A DNA stretch of 64,000 bases. It comes from Acanthornis magna (Eukaryota; Chordata; Aves; Passeriformes; Acanthizidae). Positions within the stretch are counted from its first letter, which is position 1. Every line of letters begins with the position of its first letter. Positions 51,403 to 59,220 of this stretch are shown here, piece by piece. The stretch lies in contig JAWUZG010000018.1 of the NCBI GenBank assembly GCA_036785705.1, forward strand, positions 7,599,501-7,663,500, read 5' to 3'. Below the pieces are notes generated by a model. It was given only the letters and a program-made list of their open reading frames with translations, ran no database searches and was not told the DNA's origin. The position numbers and the translations under genes are program-made.

Positions 51403-51574
51403 CTCAGTATAGATACTAGTAAAAAAACTCTTATTCCTTTTCCCATACCTTTGCCTGAGAGCCCTTGATTCTAAAGTTATAATAATTCGGAGGGAAGGGG
51501 ATTCACATTCTCTGTTCTAAGGAAGGTTCCCACCTTCCTAAACAGACACCTGTCTATCAAACGAAGACAGATTT

Positions 51575-51592
51575 TGGCGCCCAATGTGGGGC
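51575..51592 (+). other. primer-binding site, tRNA-Lys type
   Basis: TGGCGCCCAATGTGGGGC starts five bases after the LTR. It equals the complement of the tRNA-Lys(CUU) 3' end except for a T at the eleventh base. ERVL elements were named for a tRNA-Leu primer, so a lysine-type site on an ERVL-like body is unexpected. Confidence 0.85.
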
Positions 51593-51695
51593 TCGAGGGC
51601 ATTGAGGGAAAAAAAAAAAGGGTGCAAAAGGAATAACAGTTTCTGGGAGACCCATTTTTAGTGTGCTGAACATAGAAACCTCACTAAGTGACACC
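51593..51695 (+). other. short untranslated leader
   Basis: About 100 bases lie between the primer-binding site and the first in-frame ATG, with an A-rich run (GGGAAAAAAAAAAAGGG). The gag frame is open upstream to 51,663 without an ATG. No splice donor is needed, since there is no env. Confidence 0.6.
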
Positions 51696-53339
51696 ATGTG
51701 GTCTAGCATACCTTGGTCTGGCTGGCACATTCTCGTGGCCACGGTTTTCCCATTTGCAGCTCCCTATCTAAACATGGGTCCTATAACTAAGGCTATAGTG
51801 GCTGTTATCCAGTTCTCACAATGGGTCAATAAGGTGAGGAATCTATGGATTTTCCATTTCCTTTGGACGGCGGTCACTTGGTTACAGGGCTTTAACACCG
51901 TGCGTACATGTTTTTGGAGTCTGTTTGGTAATGGTACCTTTTGTGACGAGACGACACTAGGGGAAGATTTTTCTCAACCCTTCACCCATCTCTTTGGGCC
52001 TACCCTACCAGGGCTCAGAGGGTTCATATACTCTCTAAATACCAATGATGTCGTACTGTGGCTGGTGTTGCTGATAGGCCTGTTCAACTTTGCATTCCAA
52101 GTGAGAGGGGAAAAGATACATCAGGTGTTGAAAGAATATACTTCCTCAGCTGGTGGGAAGCCCTCTCCTTGCCCAACAGGGGAAGAGTTAGATGGTGCAG
52201 CAGCGGAACCCACGGACATTACAACCGTCCAGGTTCCAGCTGAACCTCAAGGGCAGTCACAGTCAGCAGCAGTTGCCCCTGTACAGCGGAGGAAGTATAA
52301 GACCAAATCGGTACGCCCAGTTGATGATGATGGGGAACCAGGGCCTTCACAACCCGCAGGGGAGCCTGGGCCTATAATCATCACCGAGTCCCTGCCATAC
52401 GACACTATCCGTAATCTGCACGATGACATTGTGCGGCGGAAGGGCGAGGCTTTCTCAACCTGGTTACTTCGGGTTTGGGACCGCATGGGCCCAGGCGTGC
52501 AGCTGGATGGTAATGAGGCCAGGAATTTGGGTTCCGTGGCCCTGGACGCGGGTGTTGAAAAGGTGTTCGTGAGGGAGGCGGGACCCATTTCTCTCTGGGA
52601 GAGGCTTTTAATGAGTGTAAGAGAGAGGTTTGTTCACAAAGACAGAATGCAGGAGAACTACCGTAGATTGCCCTGGAAGACCGTTGAGGAAGCGATCCAA
52701 CGGCTGAGAGAAGTGGCAGTACAGGAGGTGCTTTTTGGGAGGGATGGACAGCACGAAAATGATCCTGACAAGGTCAGATGCACAGGGCAAATGTTGTGGA
52801 ACCTGGCAAGTCTAGGGCCAACCCAATATGCCACCTACATTGCAATGTTTAATGCCGATGACAACCGTGAGACAGTGGGCTCTGTAGCTGACAAGCTCAG
52901 GCATTATGCAAGTGTGATCAATGGCCCATTGCAGGCTCAGATCTCTGCTGTGGTTAAGGAGTTGAAGGAAGAGATGAGGGAGATCAGGGAGGAGGTGAGG
53001 AAAAACAGTGTGGCACCAGTGAGAGTCACAGGCCCCAACACTGGAGCCCGACGTCCTCCAGCTAGAGAAAGAGGGTACACCCCACGAGCTGAGTTGTGGT
53101 TCTTTCTGCATGACCATGGGGAAGACATGAAAAGGTGGGATGGGAAGCCCACCTCTGTCCTGGCAGAACGGGTGCGTCAGCTTAAGGAGGGCAACGCTAG
53201 CCGAGGGGGTTCTGCCAGAGCCAAGGTAGCCTCAGCTTCCTGTAGCCAACCTGCTGAGTACAACAGAAGGGAAAATGTTGTGTCAGATTCCCTTGACGGT
53301 GGAATGCATGCTCAGGAAGGGAATGATAACCAGGGCTAG
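51696..53339 (+). CDS. ERVL-like Gag polyprotein, 547 aa
   Basis: This is the structural protein of the provirus. The first in-frame ATG is chosen as the start. Residues 1-140 are hydrophobic, with membrane-like segments near 9-26, 32-42, 49-64 and a strong one at 118-136 (VVLWLVLLIGLFNFAF), plus an NGT sequon at 79-81. Retroviral Gag is normally a soluble, often myristoylated protein, so this region is odd. Residues 150-230 are Pro/Glu/Gln-rich linker with a basic patch (QRRKYKTKS). Residues 235-410 look like a class III capsid (FSTWLLRVWDRMG at 253-265). Residues 414-437 can form a coiled coil rich in Glu/Lys/Arg, and 440-515 are Arg-rich. No CCHC zinc knuckle is seen. The frame ends in UAG at 53,337-53,339 and stays open beyond it into pol. 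The family placement rests on resemblance recognised by eye. Confidence 0.85.
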   Translation: MWSSIPWSGWHILVATVFPFAAPYLNMGPITKAIVAVIQFSQWVNKVRNLWIFHFLWTAVTWLQGFNTVRTCFWSLFGNGTFCDETTLGEDFSQPFTHLFGPTLPGLRGFIYSLNTNDVVLWLVLLIGLFNFAFQVRGEKIHQVLKEYTSSAGGKPSPCPTGEELDGAAAEPTDITTVQVPAEPQGQSQSAAVAPVQRRKYKTKSVRPVDDDGEPGPSQPAGEPGPIIITESLPYDTIRNLHDDIVRRKGEAFSTWLLRVWDRMGPGVQLDGNEARNLGSVALDAGVEKVFVREAGPISLWERLLMSVRERFVHKDRMQENYRRLPWKTVEEAIQRLREVAVQEVLFGRDGQHENDPDKVRCTGQMLWNLASLGPTQYATYIAMFNADDNRETVGSVADKLRHYASVINGPLQAQISAVVKELKEEMREIREEVRKNSVAPVRVTGPNTGARRPPARERGYTPRAELWFFLHDHGEDMKRWDGKPTSVLAERVRQLKEGNASRGGSARAKVASASCSQPAEYNRRENVVSDSLDGGMHAQEGNDNQG

Positions 53340-53369
53340 AGGGGCCCTGCCTCTAGCCAGGTAGAGGCA
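53334..53369 (+). promoter_or_regulatory. candidate UAG readthrough element with two alternative hairpins
   Basis: Hairpin A pairs GGCTAGAGG (53,334-53,342, containing the gag UAG) with CCTCTAGCC (53,350-53,358) over a 7-nt loop. Hairpin B pairs TGCCTCTA (53,348-53,355) with TAGAGGCA (53,362-53,369) over the loop GCCAGG. B starts after an 8-nt spacer from the UAG, the spacing known for the murine leukaemia virus readthrough structure. The two hairpins share the CCTCTA strand and exclude each other. A ribosome reaching the UAG would melt A and leave B. CCAGG in the loop of B can pair with CCTGG at 53,409-53,413, giving a possible long-loop pseudoknot. Pairings are seen directly; the recoding role is inference supported by gag and pol sharing one frame. 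Confidence 0.65.
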
Positions 53370-56300
53370 TGGGAAAACCGTGTCTTTTGGACTGTGTGGA
53401 TTCGATGGCCTGGTACATCAGAGCCACAAAAATATGAAGCATTAGTTGATACAGGTGCGCAGTGTACCTTAATGCCATCGGGACATGTTGGGGCTGAACC
53501 CATTTCTATTGCTGGGGTGACAGGGGGATCACAAGAGTTGACGCTGGTGGAAGCCGAGGTGAGCCTGACTGGGAAGGAGTGGCAGAAACATCCCATTGTG
53601 ACTGGTCCAAAGGCCCCGTGTATTCTGGGCATAGACTTCCTCCGGAATGGCTATTTCAAAGACCCGAAAGGACTCAGGTGGGCTTTTGGAATAGCTGCTG
53701 TTGAGGCAGAGGGCGTTAGGCAATTGAACACCTTGCCTGGACTGTCAGAGAACCCTTCTGCAGTTGGACTCTTGAAGGAGGAGGAACAACATGTACCAAT
53801 TGCCACCTCGACAGTGCACCGCCGGCAGTACCGAACGAATCGAGATGCTGTGATTCCCATCCACAAGCTGATCCGTGAGCTGGAGAGCCAAGGGGTGGTC
53901 AGCAAGGCCCACTCACCCTTCAACAGCCCCATCTGGCCTGTGCGCCGATCTGATGGAGACTGGAGATTGACTGTGGACTATCGTGCCTTGAACGAGGTGA
54001 CTCCACCGCTGAGCGCTGCCGTGCCAGACATGCTGGAGCTCCAGTATGAACTGGAGTCCAAAGCAGCAAAGTGGTACGCCACTATTGACATTGCAAATGC
54101 ATTTTTCTCCATTCCTCTGGCAGCAGAGTGCAGGCCTCAGTTTGCTTTCACCTGGAGGGGCGTGCAGTACACCTGGAACCGACTGCCCCAGGGGTGGAAA
54201 CACAGTCCCACCATCTGCCACGGACTGATCCAGGCTGCACTGGAAAAGGGTGAGGCTCCAGAACATCTGCAGTACATCGATGACATCATTGTGTGGGGGG
54301 ACACAGCAGAAGAAGTGTTTGAGAAAGGAGAGAAAATCATCCAGATTCTTCTGGAAGCCGGTCTCGCCATCAAAAGGAGCAAAGTCAAGGGGCCTGCCAA
54401 AGAGATCCAGTTCCTGGGAGTGAAGTGGCAAGATGGACGGCGTCAGATTCCCACCGAAGTCATCAATAAAATCACAGCGATGTCCCCACCAACCAACAAG
54501 AAGGAGACACAAGCTTTCCTAGGTGCCATAGGCTTCTGGAGGATGCACATCCCTGAGTACAGCCAGATTGTGAGCCCTCTCTACCTGGTGACACGCAAGA
54601 AGAATGATTTCCGCTGGGGCCCTGAACAACAACAAGCCTTCGCCCAGATCAAGCAAGAGATCGCTCATGCGGTAGCCCTTGGCCCAGTCAGGACAGGACC
54701 AGAAGTGAAGAATGTGCTCTACTCTGCAGCCGGGGGCAACGGTCTGTCCTGGAGCCTTTGGCAGAAGGTGCCTGGTGAGACTCGAGGTCGTCCACTGGGA
54801 TTCTGGAGCCGAAGCTACAGAGGGTCCGAAGCCAACTACACTCCCACAGAGAAGGAAATTCTGGCAGCCTATGAAGGCGTCCAAGCCGCCTCAGAAGTTA
54901 TTGGCACGGAAGCACAACTTCTTCTTGCACCCCGACTACCGGTGCTGGGGTGGATGTTCAAGGGAAAGGTTCCCTCTACCCACCACGCCACCGATGCCAC
55001 GTGGAGTAAATGGATTGCCCTCATCACGCAGCGCGCCCGTATTGGAAGCCCGAATCGCCCTGGGATCTTGGAAATAATTACAAATTGGCCCGAAGGTGAA
55101 AACTTTGGTCTCACCGATGAAGAGGAGCAGGAACAGGTGACTCGCGCAGAGGAAGCTCCACCATACAACCAACTGCCGCAAGATGAAACATGCTACGCTC
55201 TCTTCACTGATGGTTCCTGTCGCATTGTGGGGGCAAACCGAAAATGGAAAGCAGCTGTATGGAGCCCCACACGGCAGGTCGCAGAGGCTACAGAAGGAGA
55301 AGGTGGATCAAGCCAACTTGCCGAACTCAAAGCCGTTCAGCTGGCCCTGGACATTGCTGAAAGAGAGAAGTGGCCAAAGCTGTACCTGTACACTGATTCA
55401 TGGATGGTAGCCAATGCTCTGTGGGGTTGGTTGGAAAGGTGGAAAAAGGCCAACTGGCAACGTAGAGGAAGACCAATCTGGGCTGCTGACGAATGGCGAG
55501 ACATTGCCAGTCGGGTAGAGAAGCTACCTGTGAAAGTCCGTCATGTGGATGCCCATGTCCCCAAGAGCCGAGCTAATGAGGAACACCGAAACAATGAACA
55601 GGTAGATCAGGCTGCAAAAATACAGGTGTCACAGGTAGATTTAGATTGGCAGCACAAAGGAGAGTTGTTCCTAGCCCGATGGGCCCATGATGCCTCAGGC
55701 CATCAGGGCAGAGATGCCACCTATAAGTGGGCACGAGACCGAGGGGTGGATCTAACCATGGACTGTATCTCCCAGGTGATCCATAACTGTGAGACATGCG
55801 CTGCCATCAAGCAAGCCAAGCGGGTGAAACCCCTGTGGTATGGGGGAAGGTGGACCAAATACAAGTATGGGGAGGCCTGGCAGATCGATTACATCACACT
55901 GCCTCAAACCCGCCACGGCAAGCGCTACGTGCTCACAATGGTAGAGGCCACCACTGGGTGGCTGGAGACCTACTCTGTACCTCATGCCACTGCCCGCAAC
56001 ACCATCCTGGGCCTTGAAAGGCAAGTCCTTTGGAGGCATGGTACCCCTGAGAGAATTGAGTCGGACAACGGGACTCACTTCAAAAATAGCCTCATAAACA
56101 CCTGGGCTAAGGAACATGGCATTGAGTGGGTGTACCACATTCCTTATCATGCACCTGCTGCTGGTAAAGTAGAGCGATGCAACGGCCTGCTAAAAACCAC
56201 CTTGAAGGCTTTAGGTGGGGGGACTTTCAAAAATTGGGAACAGCATTTAGCCAAGGCCACCTGGCTAGTTAACACCCGAGGCTCCACCAACAGGGCTGGC

Positions 56301-56522
56301 CCTGCCCAATCTGAACCCTTGCAAACAGCAGACGGGGATAAGGTTCCAGTAGTGCAAATGAGAGGCATGCTGGGGAAAACTGTTTGGATTAATTCTGCCT
56401 TGAGCAAAGATAGACCCACCCGTGGGGTTGTCTTTGCTCAAGGACCAGGGTGTACCTGGTGGGTGATGCAAGAGGATGGAGAGACACGATGCATACCTCA
56501 GGGAGACCTCAGTTGGGGTTGA
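53340..56522 (+). CDS. Pro-Pol polyprotein (protease, reverse transcriptase, RNase H, integrase), made by UAG readthrough
   Basis: The frame continues gag directly after its UAG for 1,060 codons. Numbering from the GTG at 53,394: protease with the DTGA active site at 19-22 and ILGIDFL at 77-83; reverse transcriptase about 140-400 with catalytic Asp232 and YIDD at 294-297; RNase H about 598-742 with Asp606, Glu644, Asp668 and Asp738; integrase from about 755, with the zinc-binding His765/His770/Cys799/Cys802, and the DD35E triad Asp832, Asp891 and Glu927, exactly 35 residues between the last two. The C-terminus (MQEDGETRCIPQGDL) is the usual class III end. No dUTPase domain follows. There is no ATG near the beginning, which fits synthesis only as a Gag-Pol fusion. 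All catalytic residues are present, so the enzyme set is probably functional. Confidence 0.93.
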   Translation, partial: RGPASSQVEAWENRVFWTVWIRWPGTSEPQKYEALVDTGAQCTLMPSGHVGAEPISIAGVTGGSQELTLVEAEVSLTGKEWQKHPIVTGPKAPCILGIDFLRNGYFKDPKGLRWAFGIAAVEAEGVRQLNTLPGLSENPSAVGLLKEEEQHVPIATSTVHRRQYRTNRDAVIPIHKLIRELESQGVVSKAHSPFNSPIWPVRRSDGDWRLTVDYRALNEVTPPLSAAVPDMLELQYELESKAAKWYATIDIANAFFSIPLAAECRPQFAFTWRGVQYTWNRLPQGWKHSPTICHGLIQAALEKGEAPEHLQYIDDIIVWGDTAEEVFEKGEKIIQILLEAGLAIKRSKVKGPAKEIQFLGVKWQDGRRQIPTEVINKITAMSPPTNKKETQAFLGAIGFWRMHIPEYSQIVSPLYLVTRKKNDFRWGPEQQQAFAQIKQEIAHAVALGPVRTGPEVKNVLYSAAGGNGLSWSLWQKVPGETRGRPLGFWSRSYRGSEANYTPTEKEILAAYEGVQAASEVIGTEAQLLLAPRLPVLGWMFKGKVPSTHHATDATWSKWIALITQRARIGSPNRPGILEIITNWPEGENFGLTDEEEQEQVTRAEEAPPYNQLPQDETCYALFTDGSCRIVGANRKWKAAVWSPTRQVAEATEGEGGSSQLAELKAVQLALDIAEREKWPKLYLYTDSWMVANALWGWLERWKKANWQRRGRPIWAADEWRDIASRVEKLPVKVRHVDAHVPKSRANEEHRNNEQVDQAAKIQVSQVDLDWQHKGELFLARWAHDASGHQGRDATYKWARDRGVDLTMDCISQVIHNCETCAAIKQAKRVKPLWYGGRWTKYKYGEAWQIDYITLPQTRHGKRYVLTMVEATTGWLETYSVPHATARNTILGLERQVLWRHGTPERIESDNGTHFKNSLINTWAKEHGIEWVYHIPYHAPAAGKVERCNGLLKTTLKALGGGTFKNWEQHLAKATWLVNTRGSTNRAGPAQSEPLQTADGDKVPVVQMRGMLGKTVWINSALSKDRPTRGVVFAQGPGCTWWVMQEDGETRCIPQGDLSWG

Positions 56523-56650
56523 ACTGCCCATAACACGGTGCCCGTATGCATATCTGTATGTGTATATTCAGAGTAATGCTTGTATGTATATAGTTTAAAG
56601 GCTTAAGTTCAATGTAATATGTTGGAATGGAAAAAATTCGGGGTGGATAA
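56523..56650 (+). other. pol-to-LTR spacer without env; weak polypurine tract
   Basis: Only 128 bases lie between the pol stop and the right LTR, and none is env. GGAATGGAAAAAA (56,624-56,636) and GGGGTGGATAA (56,640-56,650) are the purine-rich runs available as plus-strand primer. The second touches the LTR but is interrupted by a T. Confidence 0.6.
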
Positions 56651-57601
56651 TGTTGGAGGTTGGGGGGGGGAAGTGGAATTTTTCCCATTCTGTTGCTAGG
56701 CAAGTAACGATCGGTACTTAGAGGACATTTTACTCTCACAAAAGAGACAAAGACTTTTTTGGCTGGGCGGGCACGGGAACAAGAGATAGCAAGACTTGAT
56801 AACGACACACGGACTCGCTCACAAGTCTCGGAGGAGACAGCAGTGGAAGGAACGGCTCTCCGTTTTTTTGGCTGCGACTGCAGGAAAAGAAAAGCCCGGC
56901 TTTGCACTAGTTTTTCTCTACCTGGTGGGTGAGTTCTCGGGGCACGGGACTCCAATCATCTCTTCCCCTCCGGGAGGGTGCATCTCCCAGCTGCACTGCA
57001 GCGGAACGGGACCCCCGCCTGCCACCACCCCGCGCCCTGCCTGCTGCCCCGCACCCTGCCTGCCCCAACTGCGGAGTTTCCTGCCGCCTCCTCTGCTGGC
57101 TGGCCCGGGTGGGCTGACCCGGCCGCTCCATCTCCCGGCTCTGGGCTCTCTGCTGCGCCCCCCGTCCATCTGCGCTCCACCCTGCTCCAGCCCGTCGGCC
57201 ATTACGCGCGACACAGATCCAACCTCGCGGCACAGCGCCATCTGCAGCTTCCCGGGAGTCATCGCACCTGTCCTGCTGGTCTAGGAGCCCAACAGCGCCC
57301 CTGCTGGCCGTGACCGTGACTGCACCAACCGAGAACGTGCCTGACAGTCCAGGGACATTTGCCACCGAGTTTTTTTGGTTTTGTTTACTGTTTTTCTTTA
57401 CCTTGTTTACTGTTTTTTGTTACTGATTGTTTACCTCAGTATAGATACTAGTAAAAAAACTCTTATTCCTTTTCCCATACCTTTGCCTGAGAGCCCTTGA
57501 TTCTAAAGTTATAATAATTCGGAGGGAAGGGGATTCACATTCTCTGTTCTAAGGAAGGTTCCCACCTTCCTAAACAGACACCTGTCTATCAAACGAAGAC
57601 A
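56651..57601 (+). repeat. 3' LTR (951 bp)
   Basis: Same length and same ends as the 5' LTR. I read no substitution or indel between them, including the run of nine G near the start. All open frames inside recur at a constant offset of 6,032. Confidence 0.95.
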
Positions 57602-57606
57602 TTGTG
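57602..57606. other. right copy of the target-site duplication
   Basis: TTGTG follows the terminal CA of the 3' LTR and matches 50,614-50,618. Confidence 0.9.
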
Positions 57607-58989
57607 CAAGCACTTTCTAGAGAGAAATTTTTATGTGACTGTTTTTTCAGGTAGAAATTATTCTCCCCATGGTGGGGGTATTTTTTTCATAGGAAAAATA
57701 GCTGGCAAATACCCCTAGGTAGATGAAAACCAACATGAAGTGCATTTTGTGGTGAGCAAATCCTGGGGTCCAGAGATAGTTTCTTTGGACACCTCATACA
57801 TTACCTTGGGAATATAATGGTCATTTGGTAGTTAATGGAAATATGGAAGGGCCATGTGCTCTAAAGGAAGAGATTATTCTCTTGAACTTTGGTCATGCCA
57901 GAAGATTCTCTAGGGGGGACAAAATAGTGTCTTTGTTCTATGATGCTTTTAGTCCCAGTTGTGCTCAGATAAACTTCTGGCCCTTGCTGTAGAGTTGAGA
58001 ACGTGTCATGGTTTGCCTTGATAACCATTTTATAAGACACTCATATTTCTCAGAAAGGGACAGGATAAAGGTAATTGGATAATACTATAAGACTGGATTT
58101 CAGACTGACTGTTAGTAGTCCTGTCTGGTCCAAGAATTACTAAAAGGATTATCTTTTTTTTTTTTTTTCTTTTCCTTTTTTTTTTTTTTGCTACTATATT
58201 TTTCCTCACCTCAGTTTGCTGTTATAAGGATTAGTGGAGAAGAGTTATTTTCCCCAGGGATGGAGGAGATATTTTTTGGAATGGTTCTATATCCTAGGTG
58301 CTCTAACAAAGGAGTAGTTGCTTGCTCAGAAAAAGCAGTGAAGCAGAGCATTTTAAGTGGGGCTGAGGAGGAGATGTGTGTGCCTGACGGAGAAGTTCTG
58401 TCTGAGTTTCCTGAGGATGTGAATAGCCTCTATCAGTGATCACTCCACATCAGCCATGGAAGGACTTACGGTTACCAGGGCTCAGGAAGTTCTTGCCATT
58501 TGGGGCAGAGGATCCAACTCTCGGGGTTTCCTCTTACATGAGAAGAGGGCGCAGAAAGGGCTCTGTCTTAATTTTTATGCTGATAGCATAAAGCACTTGG
58601 ATTAAAATCTTAAAGTGTACAGAACTGAGTTATTTCCAGTATATTTATGTATTGCTTTTCTGCCTGATCTATACATGTTCTTTACATCAGGATTCATAAA
58701 CATCTCATTTCTGACTGGGTGTTTGCTTGTTGTTTTAGTGGGGAAAAAACTTACTTAGTATAAATACTAGAGCAACCACTAAAGTAATGTTCAGTCTGTA
58801 TAACACAAATTAAAATGTTGAAACATAATAGGAGTATTTTTGCACTAAGAACATTATTGTACCAGTGATGAAAATCCAGGAAAACACTTGCCCCTCTGAA
58901 TACTATCTGACCAGAACTGTAGGATTTTGGGACAGAGTAGGTGTTGTGTCAGTTCCTGCTGTGTATCAGCATATGGGTATGAATGTAAA
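57607..58989 (+). other. STX18 intron 1, with an interrupted T-tract
   Basis: A T-rich tract with a few C lies at 58,154-58,189. No gene or named repeat is recognised elsewhere. Confidence 0.5.
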
Positions 58990-59220
58990 TACACTGAAAA
59001 TGTAGAACTCTGGGTGGGAAGCGCCTGGCACAGGAATGAGGGACTGCGGAGCGTGAGGGAGGCTCAGCTCTGGCCGCGGCTTCAGGGAGCGCCACAGCAG
59101 CGGCACAGCTCCTGCCACGGGCGCGGATCCTGCCTGGGACTCAGCCCTGTGATGGCTTACACTGAAGCAGGTCCCAAAGTGAAGCACATGCATGTGGAAC
59201 TCTCTGAATTGCGCTGCACA
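58990..59220 (+). other. isolated GC-rich patch in the intron, unassigned
   Basis: GCGCCTGGCACAGG, CTCTGGCCGCGGCTTCAGGG, CCACAGCAGCGGCACAGCTC and CACGGGCGCGGATCC give about 150 bases with several CpG in otherwise AT-rich intron. It may be a fragment of a GC-rich LTR or a small regulatory island. The frame over it starts at a TTG and matches nothing I know. Confidence 0.25.

Larger units (their letters stand above)
50619..51569 (+). repeat. 5' LTR (951 bp)
   Basis: The LTR begins TGTTGGAGGTTGGGGG and ends AAACGAAGACA. Its first part holds an RFX-type palindrome (GTTGCTAGGCAA, 50,660-50,671). The middle (about 50,700-51,300) is GC- and CpG-rich. The end is T-rich with three TGTTTAC forkhead words and AGTAAA (51,418-51,423), the nearest thing to a poly(A) signal, since no AATAAA is present. 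The 162-, 152- and 114-codon frames on both strands within it recur identically in the right LTR and are not taken as genes. Confidence 0.95.
50619..57601 (+). mobile_element. complete env-less class III endogenous retrovirus (ERVL-like provirus)
   Basis: The order is LTR - primer-binding site - gag - UAG - pro-RT-RNaseH-IN - LTR, 6,983 bp in all. The Pol integrase and reverse transcriptase regions (YIDD active site, QGDL-type C-terminus) and the capsid-like part of Gag resemble the ERVL (spuma-related, class III) lineage. Only 128 bp separate the pol stop from the right LTR, so there is no env, and I see no dUTPase domain. Both coding regions are uninterrupted except for the one UAG between them. 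The LTRs show no difference to my eye over 951 bp, so the copy is very young and may be absent from some individuals. It lies in sense orientation within STX18 intron 1. The same family without env would be expected to spread by retrotransposition within the cell. Confidence 0.95.

Noticed and set aside
53913..54512. 199-codon minus-strand frame opposite reverse transcriptase
   Set aside because: Shadow of the pol coding frame; no independent features.
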